From positions 1 through 64,000 of the forward strand of contig JARKQG010000042.1 of the NCBI GenBank assembly GCA_029974035.1: 64,000 bases of DNA, given 5' to 3'. Position 1 is the first letter of the stretch. The number at the start of each line of letters is the position of its first letter. Under the pieces are notes generated by a model. It was given only the letters and a program-made list of their open reading frames with translations. It did not search any database and was not told the DNA's origin. Position numbers and translations under genes: made by a program. This stretch comes from Eubacteriales bacterium. GTDB lineage: Bacteria; Bacillota_A; Clostridia; Christensenellales; Aristaeellaceae. Shown one piece after another: positions 43,723-52,480 of the stretch.

Positions 43723-44181
43723 ATGAAACCCATCGAAGCCGGAATGCCCGCCCCCGCTTTTACCATGGAGGATACCCAGGAGCAGCCGGTTGCGCTCAAG
43801 GATTATCTGGGCAGGAAGGTGCTCCTGTCCTGGCACCCGATCGCCTGGACCAGCGTCTGCACGGATCAGATGCGCGCGCTGGAGGCCAACTGGGATCGCT
43901 TTCAGGCGCTGAACACGGTGCCGCTGGGCATCAGCGTGGACCCCAGCCAGGGCAAAAAAGCCTGGGCGGCGGTGCTTTGCATCAAGAATGTGCCGCTTCT
44001 GTCGGACTTCTGGCCCCATGGCAAGGTGGCGCGGGACTACGGAATCTTCCATGAAGAATTCGGCATGTCCGAGCGCGCCAACATCATCGTGAACGAAAAG
44101 GGCGTCGTGCAGTGGGTCAAGGTGTACCCCATGGGCGAGCTGCCCGACATCGAAGAGGTGTTTAAAGAACTATCCAAATGA
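43723..44181 (+). CDS. Peroxiredoxin (AhpC/TSA family)
   Basis: 152 residues. Thioredoxin-fold start MPAPAFTMEDTQ and peroxidatic Cys in WTSVCTDQM, the T-x3-C motif of peroxiredoxins; it reduces hydrogen peroxide or organic peroxides with a thiol donor. A second Cys (LCIKN) may be resolving. The TSGTT-like prolines typical of the family are replaced by HPIAW. Start: ATG with AAGGAGG. Two genes, this and the pirin, are only 13 bases apart. Confidence 0.9.
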   Translation: MKPIEAGMPAPAFTMEDTQEQPVALKDYLGRKVLLSWHPIAWTSVCTDQMRALEANWDRFQALNTVPLGISVDPSQGKKAWAAVLCIKNVPLLSDFWPHGKVARDYGIFHEEFGMSERANIIVNEKGVVQWVKVYPMGELPDIEEVFKELSK

Positions 44182-44194
44182 TGGAGGTGCGTCC

Positions 44195-45028
44195 TTGGAA
44201 AAGAGCATCCTGAAGATCGTCAGAGGCTTCCGGGCGGTGGACGGCGCGGGCGTGCGCCTCGTCCGGGTATTGGGACACGACGACGTGTATGATTTTGATC
44301 CCTTTCTGATGCTGGATTCGTTTGACTCCACCGACCCCCAGGACTACCTGGCCGGGTTTCCAACCCATCCGCACCGGGGCATCGAAACCATCACCTACCT
44401 GATCTCCGGCCGCATCGAACATGAGGACAGCCTTGGCAACGGCGGCGTGATCCACGGCGGCGAGAGCCAGTGGATGACCGCCGGCGGCGGCATTCTGCAC
44501 CAGGAGATGCCCAAGGCTTCGGACCGGATGCTGGGCTTTCAGCTGTGGCTCAACATGCCCGCCGCCGAAAAGATGGCGCCGCCCGCCTATCTGGATATCC
44601 GCCAGGATATGATGCCCGCCGTGGCCGAGGACGGCGCCACCGTGCGGGTGATTGCCGGCGAATACAAGGGGCGGCGGGGCGTCACGCCCCGCCACATCCG
44701 GGCGACGATCTACGACGTGGCGCTGGAGGCGGGCCGGTCGATCCGGCTGGCGTCCGCGGCGGGGGAGACGGTGTTCCTCTTTACCATCGAGGGCGACGCG
44801 GTCATCGCCGGCGCGCCCGTGCGGGAAAAGTCCGCCGTGCTGACAGGCGAGGGGGATGCCGTGGAAATCGCCGCCGCCGAAGGGCCGGCCCGCGTCATCT
44901 TCTTCATGGGCCCGCCCCTTCGCGAGCCCATCGCCTGGGGCGGCCCCATTGTGATGAACACCCGGGAAGAGCTGGATGCGGCGTTTCGCCAGCTGCGGGA
45001 TGGCACCTTTCTGAACGGGGCCGTATGA
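44195..45028 (+). CDS. Pirin family cupin protein
   Basis: 277 residues, TTG start behind GGAGGTG. N-terminal cupin with the pirin metal-site motif FPTHPHRGIETITYLISG and the second conserved HQEMP segment (GGGILHQEMP). Bacterial pirins are Fe-dependent; some have quercetinase activity or act as redox-linked regulators. Co-transcription with a peroxiredoxin suggests an oxidative-stress role. Confidence 0.93.
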   Translation: MEKSILKIVRGFRAVDGAGVRLVRVLGHDDVYDFDPFLMLDSFDSTDPQDYLAGFPTHPHRGIETITYLISGRIEHEDSLGNGGVIHGGESQWMTAGGGILHQEMPKASDRMLGFQLWLNMPAAEKMAPPAYLDIRQDMMPAVAEDGATVRVIAGEYKGRRGVTPRHIRATIYDVALEAGRSIRLASAAGETVFLFTIEGDAVIAGAPVREKSAVLTGEGDAVEIAAAEGPARVIFFMGPPLREPIAWGGPIVMNTREELDAAFRQLRDGTFLNGAV

Positions 45029-45075
45029 TCCCGCCCGGCTTTGCCGGGAGCGCGCAAACCATCGTTGGAAAAAAT

Positions 45076-45105
45076 GTCCGGCCTTTGCGGCCGGGCGTTT
45101 TTTTT
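45076..45105 (+). terminator. Rho-independent terminator
   Basis: gtccggcc / ggccgggc stem (with a G-T pair), tttgc loop and eight T. Confidence 0.9.
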
Positions 45106-45120
45106 GCATCAAAATATTCA

Positions 45121-45180
45121 TCAGGTACTTGACGAATTGTGAAAACAGCGCTATACTGACATTAAATCAGGTACCTGATT
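45121..45180 (+). promoter_or_regulatory. Promoter with two TCAGGTACCTGA-type operators
   Basis: TTGACG (45129-45134), 17 bases, TATACT (45152-45157). Site 1 tcaggtacttga (45121-45132) overlaps the -35. Site 2 aatcaggtacctgatt (45165-45180) is a perfect 16-base palindrome just after the start site. The pair would allow tight repression, as by MarR- or HxlR-type regulators; no such gene is in the window. Confidence 0.8.
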
Positions 45181-45252
45181 AATCGGCGCCGCGCGGCGGG
45201 GAGCCGCAAGCGGCGGCGCCTACGGCGGCGCTATTTGAAAGGGGGGATTGAC

Positions 45253-45516
45253 ATGATCACTGCGGTGGAGGACGGCGTGCGGGGCCTTGTGCCCGACGTC
45301 GCGGTCGAGTACCTTCGGAGGATCGTCGAGGGCGACGATGCGATTCTGGCGATACGGCTGGTTCCGGTCAAGCTGTCGGCGGACTATGTGCAGGAGATCG
45401 TCTGCGAGCGCCCGGACGGAACGATCCGGCGGCGCGTGTTCGGCTTTCCGCCGGTACGCGCGACGCTCTGCGTTTCGCGCGACGGGGGCGGGGCCGTGCT
45501 GAAGCTCACGGCGTAG
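45253..45516 (+). CDS. Orphan small protein of unknown function (87 aa)
   Basis: MITAVEDGVRGLVPDVAVEY start with GGGGGG/GGGGGGA upstream; mixed alpha/beta composition, no membrane segment or Cys-rich motif apart from Cys in IVCERPDG and ATLCVSR. It sits behind the most elaborate operator in the window. The last 11 bases overlap the end of the convergent serine-hydrolase gene. I do not recognise the family. Confidence 0.65.
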   Translation: MITAVEDGVRGLVPDVAVEYLRRIVEGDDAILAIRLVPVKLSADYVQEIVCERPDGTIRRRVFGFPPVRATLCVSRDGGGAVLKLTA

Positions 45517-46825
45517 CGGTGTGCGGGGTCCGGGGCAGGCGGCGCTGGCCGCGGCGGCTTCGCACGGTCAGCGCGCCTTCCGAAAAGACGTAGTCATTCC
45601 GGTCGGCGGGCGACCAGAAGACGCCTTGTCCCATGGGGACGAGAGGAAGTTCCACGCCGTCGCCCCAGGTGAAGCAAAGCGCGCCGCCCGCAAAACGCAC
45701 CTCGCCCGGCGCGTACCGGCCCGCGAGGGCCGCCATGGCTTCAGGTGTGACGGAGGCGTCCATCCGGTCGCGGGTGGTGAGAAATCCCGGCGATTCGCGC
45801 CCGGCGACCAGGGCGCGGGCGCACGCCGCCAGCGAATCCATCGCGCGCTGGTCCCGCGTCAGGTTGGTCAGGATGATCAGCGCGCGGCCTGCCTCCGGCC
45901 AGCGCGCAAATTCGTTGACATAGCCCGGCCAGAAGCCGCCGTGGCGCAAAAGGGCGCCGCCCTCGTCGATGAACCAGCCCAGGCCGTATCGCTCGCCCGT
46001 TCCGGTATCGACCCAGGCGCGCAGGCGCGCCTGGGCGGCTTCGTTCAGAATGCGCCCGGTCCGGAGCGCCGCGTCCCAGCGGCCCATGTCACCGATGTTC
46101 GTGTAAACAAGTCCCGCGCCGTTGACGCCTTCCAGCGGTACGATGAAACGGGCGCCCGCGGAAGCCTCCGGCCGCGCGAGGGCGCCGTTTTCGATGACGC
46201 GGCTGTCCGCAAAGCCCTCCGGTGCCGGCGCGCCGGCATACCGGTGGTAGACCGCCGTGGCCGTCATGCCGGCCGGCGCAAACAGTTCCCGCCGGAGAAA
46301 CGCCTCAAACCCGCAGTCCGCCGCCTTTTCCACGATGGAGGCGGCCAATTCGTAGGCGATGTTGGAATAGGCCCAGCCCTTTCCGGGCTCGAAAAGCGGC
46401 GCGGGCGGATGGTTTTCCAGGATTTCGATCAATTCGGCGTTTCCGATCGGACGGTCGGTGCGGTCCAGAAATTCGACGCACCAGTCCTCGTCGGGAAGCC
46501 CGCCGGTGTGGTTCAGAAGCATCTCCAGCGTCACGCCGGGGTAGGGCACCTTGGGGAAAAACTTTTGCAGCGGGTCGTCCCAGGACAGCTTCCCGCGCTG
46601 CCACAAGAGCGCGACGGCCGAGGCGGTAAATTGCTTCGTTACCGAAGCCAGGTCAAACAGGCTATCCGGGCGCAGCGGACGGGGCGCGTCAAAATCGGCC
46701 AGGCCCGCCGCGTATTCGTACACCGCCCGACCGCCCTCGTAAACGCCCACCGCACCGTGAAACGCACCCCGCGCCGCGGCGCCCTCAAAAAGTGCCCGCA
46801 GCCCCTTTTCATCAATCGCGCGCAT
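45506..46825 (-). CDS. Serine hydrolase, beta-lactamase/penicillin-binding class C type
   Basis: 439 residues. Catalytic SVTK (S-x-x-K), YSN (in GWAYSNIAYELAASIV) and a later RHGG motif are the three class C elements. C-terminal region (about 350-439) is an extra beta domain seen in D-aminopeptidase- and esterase-like members. No signal peptide, so probably cytoplasmic and not a resistance enzyme; D-aminopeptidase or esterase activity is more likely, which would fit the neighbouring D-amino-acid cluster. ATG 46825 has AAGGGG at 9 bases. Confidence 0.88.
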   Translation of the reverse strand: MRAIDEKGLRALFEGAAARGAFHGAVGVYEGGRAVYEYAAGLADFDAPRPLRPDSLFDLASVTKQFTASAVALLWQRGKLSWDDPLQKFFPKVPYPGVTLEMLLNHTGGLPDEDWCVEFLDRTDRPIGNAELIEILENHPPAPLFEPGKGWAYSNIAYELAASIVEKAADCGFEAFLRRELFAPAGMTATAVYHRYAGAPAPEGFADSRVIENGALARPEASAGARFIVPLEGVNGAGLVYTNIGDMGRWDAALRTGRILNEAAQARLRAWVDTGTGERYGLGWFIDEGGALLRHGGFWPGYVNEFARWPEAGRALIILTNLTRDQRAMDSLAACARALVAGRESPGFLTTRDRMDASVTPEAMAALAGRYAPGEVRFAGGALCFTWGDGVELPLVPMGQGVFWSPADRNDYVFSEGALTVRSRRGQRRLPRTPHTATP

Positions 46826-46978
46826 TCCGTCCATCCCCTTGGGTGATAATGAGCGGATTATACCACGCGCGCACCGGCAGCGCAACGCCGGATTCAAACC
46901 GGAAATGCAATTATGCATCGGCATCCGCCAAACATACGCCCAGTGAACGCATACGTGCATAATAATTAACCAAAATGA

Positions 46979-47008
46979 TTGGATGAACCCGAGAAATTGC
47001 AGTATAAT
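46979..47008 (+). promoter_or_regulatory. Promoter of the peptide-importer operon
   Basis: TATAAT (47003-47008) with TTGGAT (46979-46984, 18-base spacer), 32 bases before the binding-protein gene. Confidence 0.65.
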
Positions 47009-47039
47009 GATCGCAACACAAAAAAGGGGGGGTATTTTT

Positions 47040-48590
47040 ATGCGCAGACTGCTCGCCGTGGTGCTGGCCGCCCTGATGGCGCTGGGCGCGGTGCCCGCGA
47101 TGGCCGCGGCCACCGACGCGGCCCTGACGTTTGTGGTGGCCGACGAGGTCACCGGCACCGACATCCAGATGATTACCTGGGAAAACCTGGTGCATGCGCT
47201 GATTTACGCGCCGCTGGTTTTGATGGACGAAACCAATACGTCCCTGACGCCCAACATGGTCAGCGCGGTGACTGTGGAAAACGACGGCAAGGACATCGTA
47301 TTCACGATTCCGGAGGGCATCTGCTTTTCAAACGGAGACCCGGTGACGGCCGAGGCGGTGGCCGCCAACTTTGAGCGGTATCGCAATGTGTCGGTGTACG
47401 CCTCCGATCTGGATCCGGTGACCAGCATTGAGACCGCAGGCGACAAGGTGATCTTCCACTGCGACAAGGCCGCGCCCTACCTGGGGGCGATGCTGGTGTC
47501 CTCATACAGCGGCGTGGATGACGTGGCCGCCATCGCCGAGGGCGGGGACGATGCGTTCAACCTGTCCGCCGTCACCTACGGCCCGTATTCCGTTTCCGAG
47601 TGGACCCAGGGCCAGCAGATCGTGCTGACCCGCAACGAAAACTACAAGAGCTTCAATCCCTCCTCGACCAACAAAGGGCCCGTGTACCCCGCCCAGATCA
47701 CCATCCGCTTCATCAGCGACGACTACACCCGCGTCAACGAGCTGCTCAGCGGCAGCGTGGATTACATCGACGCCGTGCCCGCCGCCAACCTCTCGGAGCT
47801 TCAGAGCGCGCCGGGCGTCGTGCTGGCCCACACCATGCAGCCGGGCTGCGATTTTCTGCTGCTCAACACCAAGGCCCCGATTCTCGCCGACTACAACGTG
47901 CGCCTTGCCATCGCCAAGGGCATCAACCGGCAGGAGCTCTGCGCGGCGCAGGATGACACCATCATCCCCGCCGACGGCTTTCTGACCCCGGCGCAGATCG
48001 GGTACAGCGCGGAATCCGCGGCCAGCCTGGCCGAGAAGTACGCCTATGACCCCGAGGGCGCGAAGAAGCTGCTGGCGGACGCCGGCTGGGCCGACAGCGA
48101 CGGCGACGGCATTCTGGACAAGGACGGCACCAAGCTCTCCTTTGAGTACCTGGTGGCCACCGACTATACGGCGATGAAGAACGCGGCGCCGGTCATCCAG
48201 TACCAGCTCAAGCAGATCGGCGTGGACATGGTGGTGTCCGAACTGGAAGGCTCCGCCATCAAGGCCAAGGCGCTGGAGGGCAACTACCAGATCGCGATGC
48301 GCAAGTACGCCTGGGCCGACGCCGACATGCTGACCACCCTCTTCGGCACGTCCAGCGGCTACTATTCCGACGCCACCCTCGATCAACTGCTGGAGGAGGG
48401 GCGTTACATCACCGACGGCGCGGAGCGCGCGGCCAAGTATGCCCAGGCGCAGGACGTAATCTTTGAACAGCTTCCGGGCATCCCGCTGTTTTACGAGCTG
48501 CAGTACAGCGCCTATTCGGACAAGCTCCAGGGGATTCGCTTCAGCAGCACCGGAAACTTCATCGCGGACGATCTGTACAAGGCGGAGTAA
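47040..48590 (+). CDS. Peptide-type ABC transporter substrate-binding protein (SBP_bac_5)
   Basis: 516 residues, Sec signal peptide cut near AMA (residue 22), no lipobox. Family-5 fold: LTPNMVSAVTVENDGKDIVF near the start, the EAVAANFERYRN segment and the terminal domain through GIPLFYELQYSAY. Such proteins bind di/oligopeptides, nickel or sugars; the adjacent deacylases and racemase argue for peptides or N-acyl amino acids, possibly with D-residues. Start ATG 47040 with a G-run ribosome site. Confidence 0.92.
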   Translation: MRRLLAVVLAALMALGAVPAMAAATDAALTFVVADEVTGTDIQMITWENLVHALIYAPLVLMDETNTSLTPNMVSAVTVENDGKDIVFTIPEGICFSNGDPVTAEAVAANFERYRNVSVYASDLDPVTSIETAGDKVIFHCDKAAPYLGAMLVSSYSGVDDVAAIAEGGDDAFNLSAVTYGPYSVSEWTQGQQIVLTRNENYKSFNPSSTNKGPVYPAQITIRFISDDYTRVNELLSGSVDYIDAVPAANLSELQSAPGVVLAHTMQPGCDFLLLNTKAPILADYNVRLAIAKGINRQELCAAQDDTIIPADGFLTPAQIGYSAESAASLAEKYAYDPEGAKKLLADAGWADSDGDGILDKDGTKLSFEYLVATDYTAMKNAAPVIQYQLKQIGVDMVVSELEGSAIKAKALEGNYQIAMRKYAWADADMLTTLFGTSSGYYSDATLDQLLEEGRYITDGAERAAKYAQAQDVIFEQLPGIPLFYELQYSAYSDKLQGIRFSSTGNFIADDLYKAE

Positions 48591-48602
48591 TCCGTAAATC
48601 GC

Positions 48603-48639
48603 GGAAATGGGGCCGCCGGACCCGCGCGGCCTCATTTCC
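48603..48639 (+). promoter_or_regulatory. Intercistronic stem-loop after the peptide-binding protein gene
   Basis: ggaaatggggccgc / gcggcctcatttcc, 14 pairs including one G-T; no T-run. Confidence 0.7.
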
Positions 48640-48656
48640 ATCGGCGGGGAGAGCAC

Positions 48657-49595
48657 ATGGCGGAATATGTGGTAAAACGGCTGATGCAGGGCGCGCTGGT
48701 GGTGCTGGCGGTTACGCTGGTGCTGTTTCTCATCATGCAACTGATGCCGGGGGACCCGATCCTCCTGATCTGCGGGGACCGCGTACCCCAGGAAACGCAG
48801 CTCGCGGTGCGCCGGGAATGGGGGCTGGATCAGCCGCTGTACGTGCAGTACGCGCGCTGGCTGAGCCACGCCGTTTCCGGCGATTTTGGCCAGTCCATCA
48901 CCACGCAGAAGCCGGTGATGATGCTCATTGCCTCGAGGCTGCCCTTCACGCTGATGCTATCCGGCATCGCGCTGGTGCTGCAGTACCTGATCGGCGTGCC
49001 CATCGGCCTCGTCGCGGCGTTCAAGCGAAACAGTGCCTTTGACCGCGCGGTGGTGTGGATCTCCACGGTGCTGTGGTCGCTGCCGGGCTTCTGGCTGGGG
49101 GTGCTTTTGGTGCTGGCCTTCAGCGTCACGTGGCCCATCTTTCCGGTATCGGGCTATTCCGGGCTGAAATCGCTGGTGCTGCCCCTCACCGCCGTGGTGG
49201 TGCCGGGCCTGGCGCAGGTGATCCGGATGGCCCGCGCCGACGCGGTGGACGTGCTCTATGAGAAGATGGTGGTTACCGCTTACGCCAAGGGGCTGACCAG
49301 CCGCAGGGTGCTGGTCGGCCACGTGCTGCGAAACGCGATGATCCCGACGACCGTCATGTTTTTCCTTTCGCTGCCTTGGGTGATCGGCGGCTCCGTGGTG
49401 GTAGAAAAAATCTTCGCGTGGCCGGGCATGGGGCAGCTTCTCTGGCAGTCGATCGCCAAGCAGGATTACCCGGTGGTGCAGGGCATCGTGATGATCATCG
49501 CGCTTCTGACGGTGGTGTCGAACACGCTGGGCGATCTTTTGACCGGCTGGCTGGACCCGCGCATCCGCAGCGAGCTGCGCGGGCCGGCGGCGTAA
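48657..49595 (+). CDS. Peptide ABC transporter permease (DppB/OppB-type)
   Basis: 312 residues, six membrane helices. Opening MAEYVVKRLMQGALVVLAVT and LMPGDP are the DppB hallmark; EAA-type loop AYAKGLTSRRVLVGHVLRNA. Channel half with the next permease. Confidence 0.95.
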   Translation: MAEYVVKRLMQGALVVLAVTLVLFLIMQLMPGDPILLICGDRVPQETQLAVRREWGLDQPLYVQYARWLSHAVSGDFGQSITTQKPVMMLIASRLPFTLMLSGIALVLQYLIGVPIGLVAAFKRNSAFDRAVVWISTVLWSLPGFWLGVLLVLAFSVTWPIFPVSGYSGLKSLVLPLTAVVVPGLAQVIRMARADAVDVLYEKMVVTAYAKGLTSRRVLVGHVLRNAMIPTTVMFFLSLPWVIGGSVVVEKIFAWPGMGQLLWQSIAKQDYPVVQGIVMIIALLTVVSNTLGDLLTGWLDPRIRSELRGPAA

Positions 49596-49607
49596 GGAGG
49601 GGCGAGA

Positions 49608-50474
49608 ATGGCAAAAAAGCGTTCCGGTCACGCGGGGGCAACCGCCGCCGCGCTGAGAAACCCTTCCTTTGTTATTGGCGCCGCACTGCTCTTGGCGGTC
49701 GTCGCCTGCGCGGCCCTGGCCGACGTGATCGCGCCCCAGGGCTACGACGCGGTGAACATCATGGAGAAGCTAAAGCAGCCCAGTTTCATTGATCCGGCGT
49801 CGTCCTATCCGCTGGGCACCGACCACATCGGGCGGGACCTTCTGGCGCGCATCGTGCACGGCTCCCGGATTGCGCTTTCGGTGGGCCTGGTGGCGGTTCT
49901 GATCGAAACGCTCATCGGCGTGGTGCTGGGGCTGATCGCCGGATACTACGGCGGAAAGGCCGACAGCGCGATCCTGTTTGTCACGGACCTCACCTGGGCC
50001 GTGCCGCCGGTGGTGCTGGCGCTGGCCATTGTGACGGTGATCGGCTCCAACCTGATGAACGTGGTCATCTCCATCGCGGTGGTCTCCTGGGCGCAGTTCA
50101 CCCGCATCGTGCGCGCCCGGACGCAGGCGCTGAAGAACCTGCCCTTTGTCGAGGCGGCGCGGGCCATCGGCGAGTCAGATCTGTCGATCATCCTGCGCTA
50201 CATCCTGCCCAACGTGCTCAGTTCCATCGTGGTCATCGGCACGCTGGCGCTGCCCGCGGCAATTCTGTCCACATCGGCCCTCAGCTTCATGGGCCTGGGC
50301 GCGCAGCAGCCGCTGCCGGACTGGGGCAGCATTCTGTCCGACGGCATCAACTACATGCGCAAGCAACCGTTTCTGACCATCGCGCCCGGCGTGGCGCTGG
50401 CGGTTACGGTGCTGGGGTTTAACCTCTTGGGCGAGGGCCTGCGCGAAATGCTGGACCCGAAGCTCAAGGTATGA
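49608..50474 (+). CDS. Peptide ABC transporter permease (DppC/OppC-type)
   Basis: 288 residues. YPLGTDHIGRDLLARIVHGS is the DppC signature; EAA loop ARAIGESDLSIILRYILPNV. Lies 12 bases after the first permease. Confidence 0.95.
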   Translation: MAKKRSGHAGATAAALRNPSFVIGAALLLAVVACAALADVIAPQGYDAVNIMEKLKQPSFIDPASSYPLGTDHIGRDLLARIVHGSRIALSVGLVAVLIETLIGVVLGLIAGYYGGKADSAILFVTDLTWAVPPVVLALAIVTVIGSNLMNVVISIAVVSWAQFTRIVRARTQALKNLPFVEAARAIGESDLSIILRYILPNVLSSIVVIGTLALPAAILSTSALSFMGLGAQQPLPDWGSILSDGINYMRKQPFLTIAPGVALAVTVLGFNLLGEGLREMLDPKLKV

Positions 50475-50484
50475 GGAGGCCGTC

Positions 50485-51456
50485 ATGAAACCGCTGATTG
50501 AGCTGGACCGCCTGTCCATCGGCTACGACACGCCCGATGGGCGGGTATCCGCCGTGAAGGACGTGTCGCTGTCCATCCATCCCCGGGAAATCTACGCGCT
50601 GGTGGGGGAATCCGGCTGCGGCAAGAGTACGCTGGCCGCCTCCATCATGCGCCTGGTGGCTCCGCCCGGCCGCGTGACGGGCGGGCGCGTGCTTTTTGAC
50701 GGCGTGGATCTGACGGAATTGACCGATCAGGAGATCGTCCGCTACCGCGGAAAGCGCATTGGGATGATCTTCAAGAACCCGCTGGATTCGTTCAACCCGG
50801 TTCTGAGCATCGGCAGCCAGATTTCCGAGGCCATCATGATCGACCGCGTGCCCCGGGAGAACGCGCTGAAGCTGACCGTGGACATCCTCTCCGACATGCA
50901 GATCGCCGATGCCGCGCAGCGCGCGCGGGCCTTTCCCTTTGAGCTGTCCGGCGGCATGCGGCAGCGGGCCATGATCGGCATGATGATCAGCCGCAACCCG
51001 GAACTGATCATCGCGGACGAGCCCACCACCGCGCTGGACGTGACGATCCAGGCGCAGATTCTGCAGCTGCTCACCTCGCTTAAGGAGCGGCACGACGTGT
51101 CCGTGCTGCTCATCACCCACAACTTCGGCGTGGTGGCCGATATCGCGGACCGGATCGGCGTCATGTACGCGGGCACGCTGGTGGAGGAGGGCGACGTGTT
51201 CAGCCTGTTTGAAGCGCCGCGCCATCCCTATACCGCCATGCTCATCAGCGCGCTGCCCACCATCCGCAAAACCCAGGGGCGGCTGACGGTGATTCCCGGA
51301 AACGTCGGGCGGCTGATCGACCCGCCGGCGGGCTGCCGCTTTGCGGGCCGATGCCCTTACGCCATGGATGTCTGCAGGGATCAGCCCGCGCCCTGGCGCG
51401 CGGAGGGCGGCCACCGCTGGGCCTGCCATCTGGAAGGGGGGATGCCCCGTGGCTGA
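50485..51456 (+). CDS. Peptide ABC transporter ATPase (DppD-type)
   Basis: 323 residues. Walker A GESGCGKST, signature LSGGMRQRAMI, and the C-terminal oligopeptide-type region with Cys motif (GCRFAGRCPYAMDVC) that binds a 4Fe-4S cluster in some members. Overlaps the next ATPase gene by 8 bases. Confidence 0.95.
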   Translation: MKPLIELDRLSIGYDTPDGRVSAVKDVSLSIHPREIYALVGESGCGKSTLAASIMRLVAPPGRVTGGRVLFDGVDLTELTDQEIVRYRGKRIGMIFKNPLDSFNPVLSIGSQISEAIMIDRVPRENALKLTVDILSDMQIADAAQRARAFPFELSGGMRQRAMIGMMISRNPELIIADEPTTALDVTIQAQILQLLTSLKERHDVSVLLITHNFGVVADIADRIGVMYAGTLVEEGDVFSLFEAPRHPYTAMLISALPTIRKTQGRLTVIPGNVGRLIDPPAGCRFAGRCPYAMDVCRDQPAPWRAEGGHRWACHLEGGMPRG

Positions 51457-52465
51457 CGTGCTCAGGGTCGAGGGCATCTCGAAAAAGTTCGTCACCCCGT
51501 CGGGCCTTTTCCGGCGCAGGTACACCGTGGTCAGCGCGGTGGACGACGTGTCCTTCTCCATTTCGGACGGCGAAACCTTTGGCCTGGTGGGGGAGAGCGG
51601 AAGCGGCAAGACCACGGTGGCCCGCATTGCGCTGGGCCTCGAGCGGCCCAGCGCCGGGCGGGTGCTGGTGGACGGCGTGGACATTTCCACGCTCCGGGGT
51701 TCGGGGCTCAAGGAGCTTCGCAGGCGCATGGGCATGGTGTTTCAGGACCCCAGCGCCTCGCTGGACCCGCGGGCGACCATCGGGCAGACGCTTCGGCGGC
51801 CGCTGGAGGTGCACGGCTGCGCTCCCCGGGAGATGGACTCAATGCTGCGGGAGGCCCTGGACAAGGTGCAGCTGACGCCGGACCTTCTGGACCGTTACCC
51901 ACACCAGCTTTCGGGCGGCCAGCAGCAGCGCGCCTCCATCGCCCGGGCCATCGTGCTGAAGCCGAAGTTCCTTTTGATGGACGAACCCACCAGCGCGCTG
52001 GATCTCTCCGTGCAGGCCCACATCCTGAATCTGCTGCTGGACCTACAGCAGCGGGACGGGCTGACCTATCTTTTCATCACCCACGATCTGGACGTGGTGA
52101 AGTACGTGTCCGACCGGATCGGCGTGATGTACCTGGGGCAGATGATGGAGCTGGCGTCGGTGGAGGGGCTGATGGACGAGCCGCTGCACCCCTACGCCTG
52201 CGGCCTCCTATCGTCCGCACCGGCGTCAAACCCGAGGCTTCGCGGGCGAAAGCGGTTCATGCTCTCCGGCGAGATCGCCGGACAGGTGGAGGTCTACGAC
52301 GCGAAACGCGCCATGCGCCGCGGCGTCTCCGGCTGCCGCCTTGCGGCGCGCTGCCCCTTCGCCACGGGCGCCTGCCGGGAGGCGCGCCCGCCGCTGCGGG
52401 AAATCCGCCCCAATCACTTTGCGGCGTGCCTGCGTGCGCCGATCGAAGGGTTATCGATACGCTGA
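51449..52465 (+). CDS. Peptide ABC transporter ATPase (DppF-type)
   Basis: 338 residues, GTG start with GGAAGGGGGG upstream; longer upstream starts would lie inside the DppD gene. Walker [10 protein letters not shown], signature [11 protein letters not shown], and C-terminal Cys region [15 protein letters not shown]. Heterodimer partner of the DppD-type ATPase. Confidence 0.95.
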   Translation: MADVLRVEGISKKFVTPSGLFRRRYTVVSAVDDVSFSISDGETFGLVGESGSGKTTVARIALGLERPSAGRVLVDGVDISTLRGSGLKELRRRMGMVFQDPSASLDPRATIGQTLRRPLEVHGCAPREMDSMLREALDKVQLTPDLLDRYPHQLSGGQQQRASIARAIVLKPKFLLMDEPTSALDLSVQAHILNLLLDLQQRDGLTYLFITHDLDVVKYVSDRIGVMYLGQMMELASVEGLMDEPLHPYACGLLSSAPASNPRLRGRKRFMLSGEIAGQVEVYDAKRAMRRGVSGCRLAARCPFATGACREARPPLREIRPNHFAACLRAPIEGLSIR

Positions 52466-52480
52466 AGCGGAGGGAACCCC

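Noticed and set aside
45506..46825. Serine hydrolase as a beta-lactam resistance gene
   Set aside because: No signal peptide, and the SVTK/YSN arrangement is shared with esterases and D-aminopeptidases, which fit the surroundings better.
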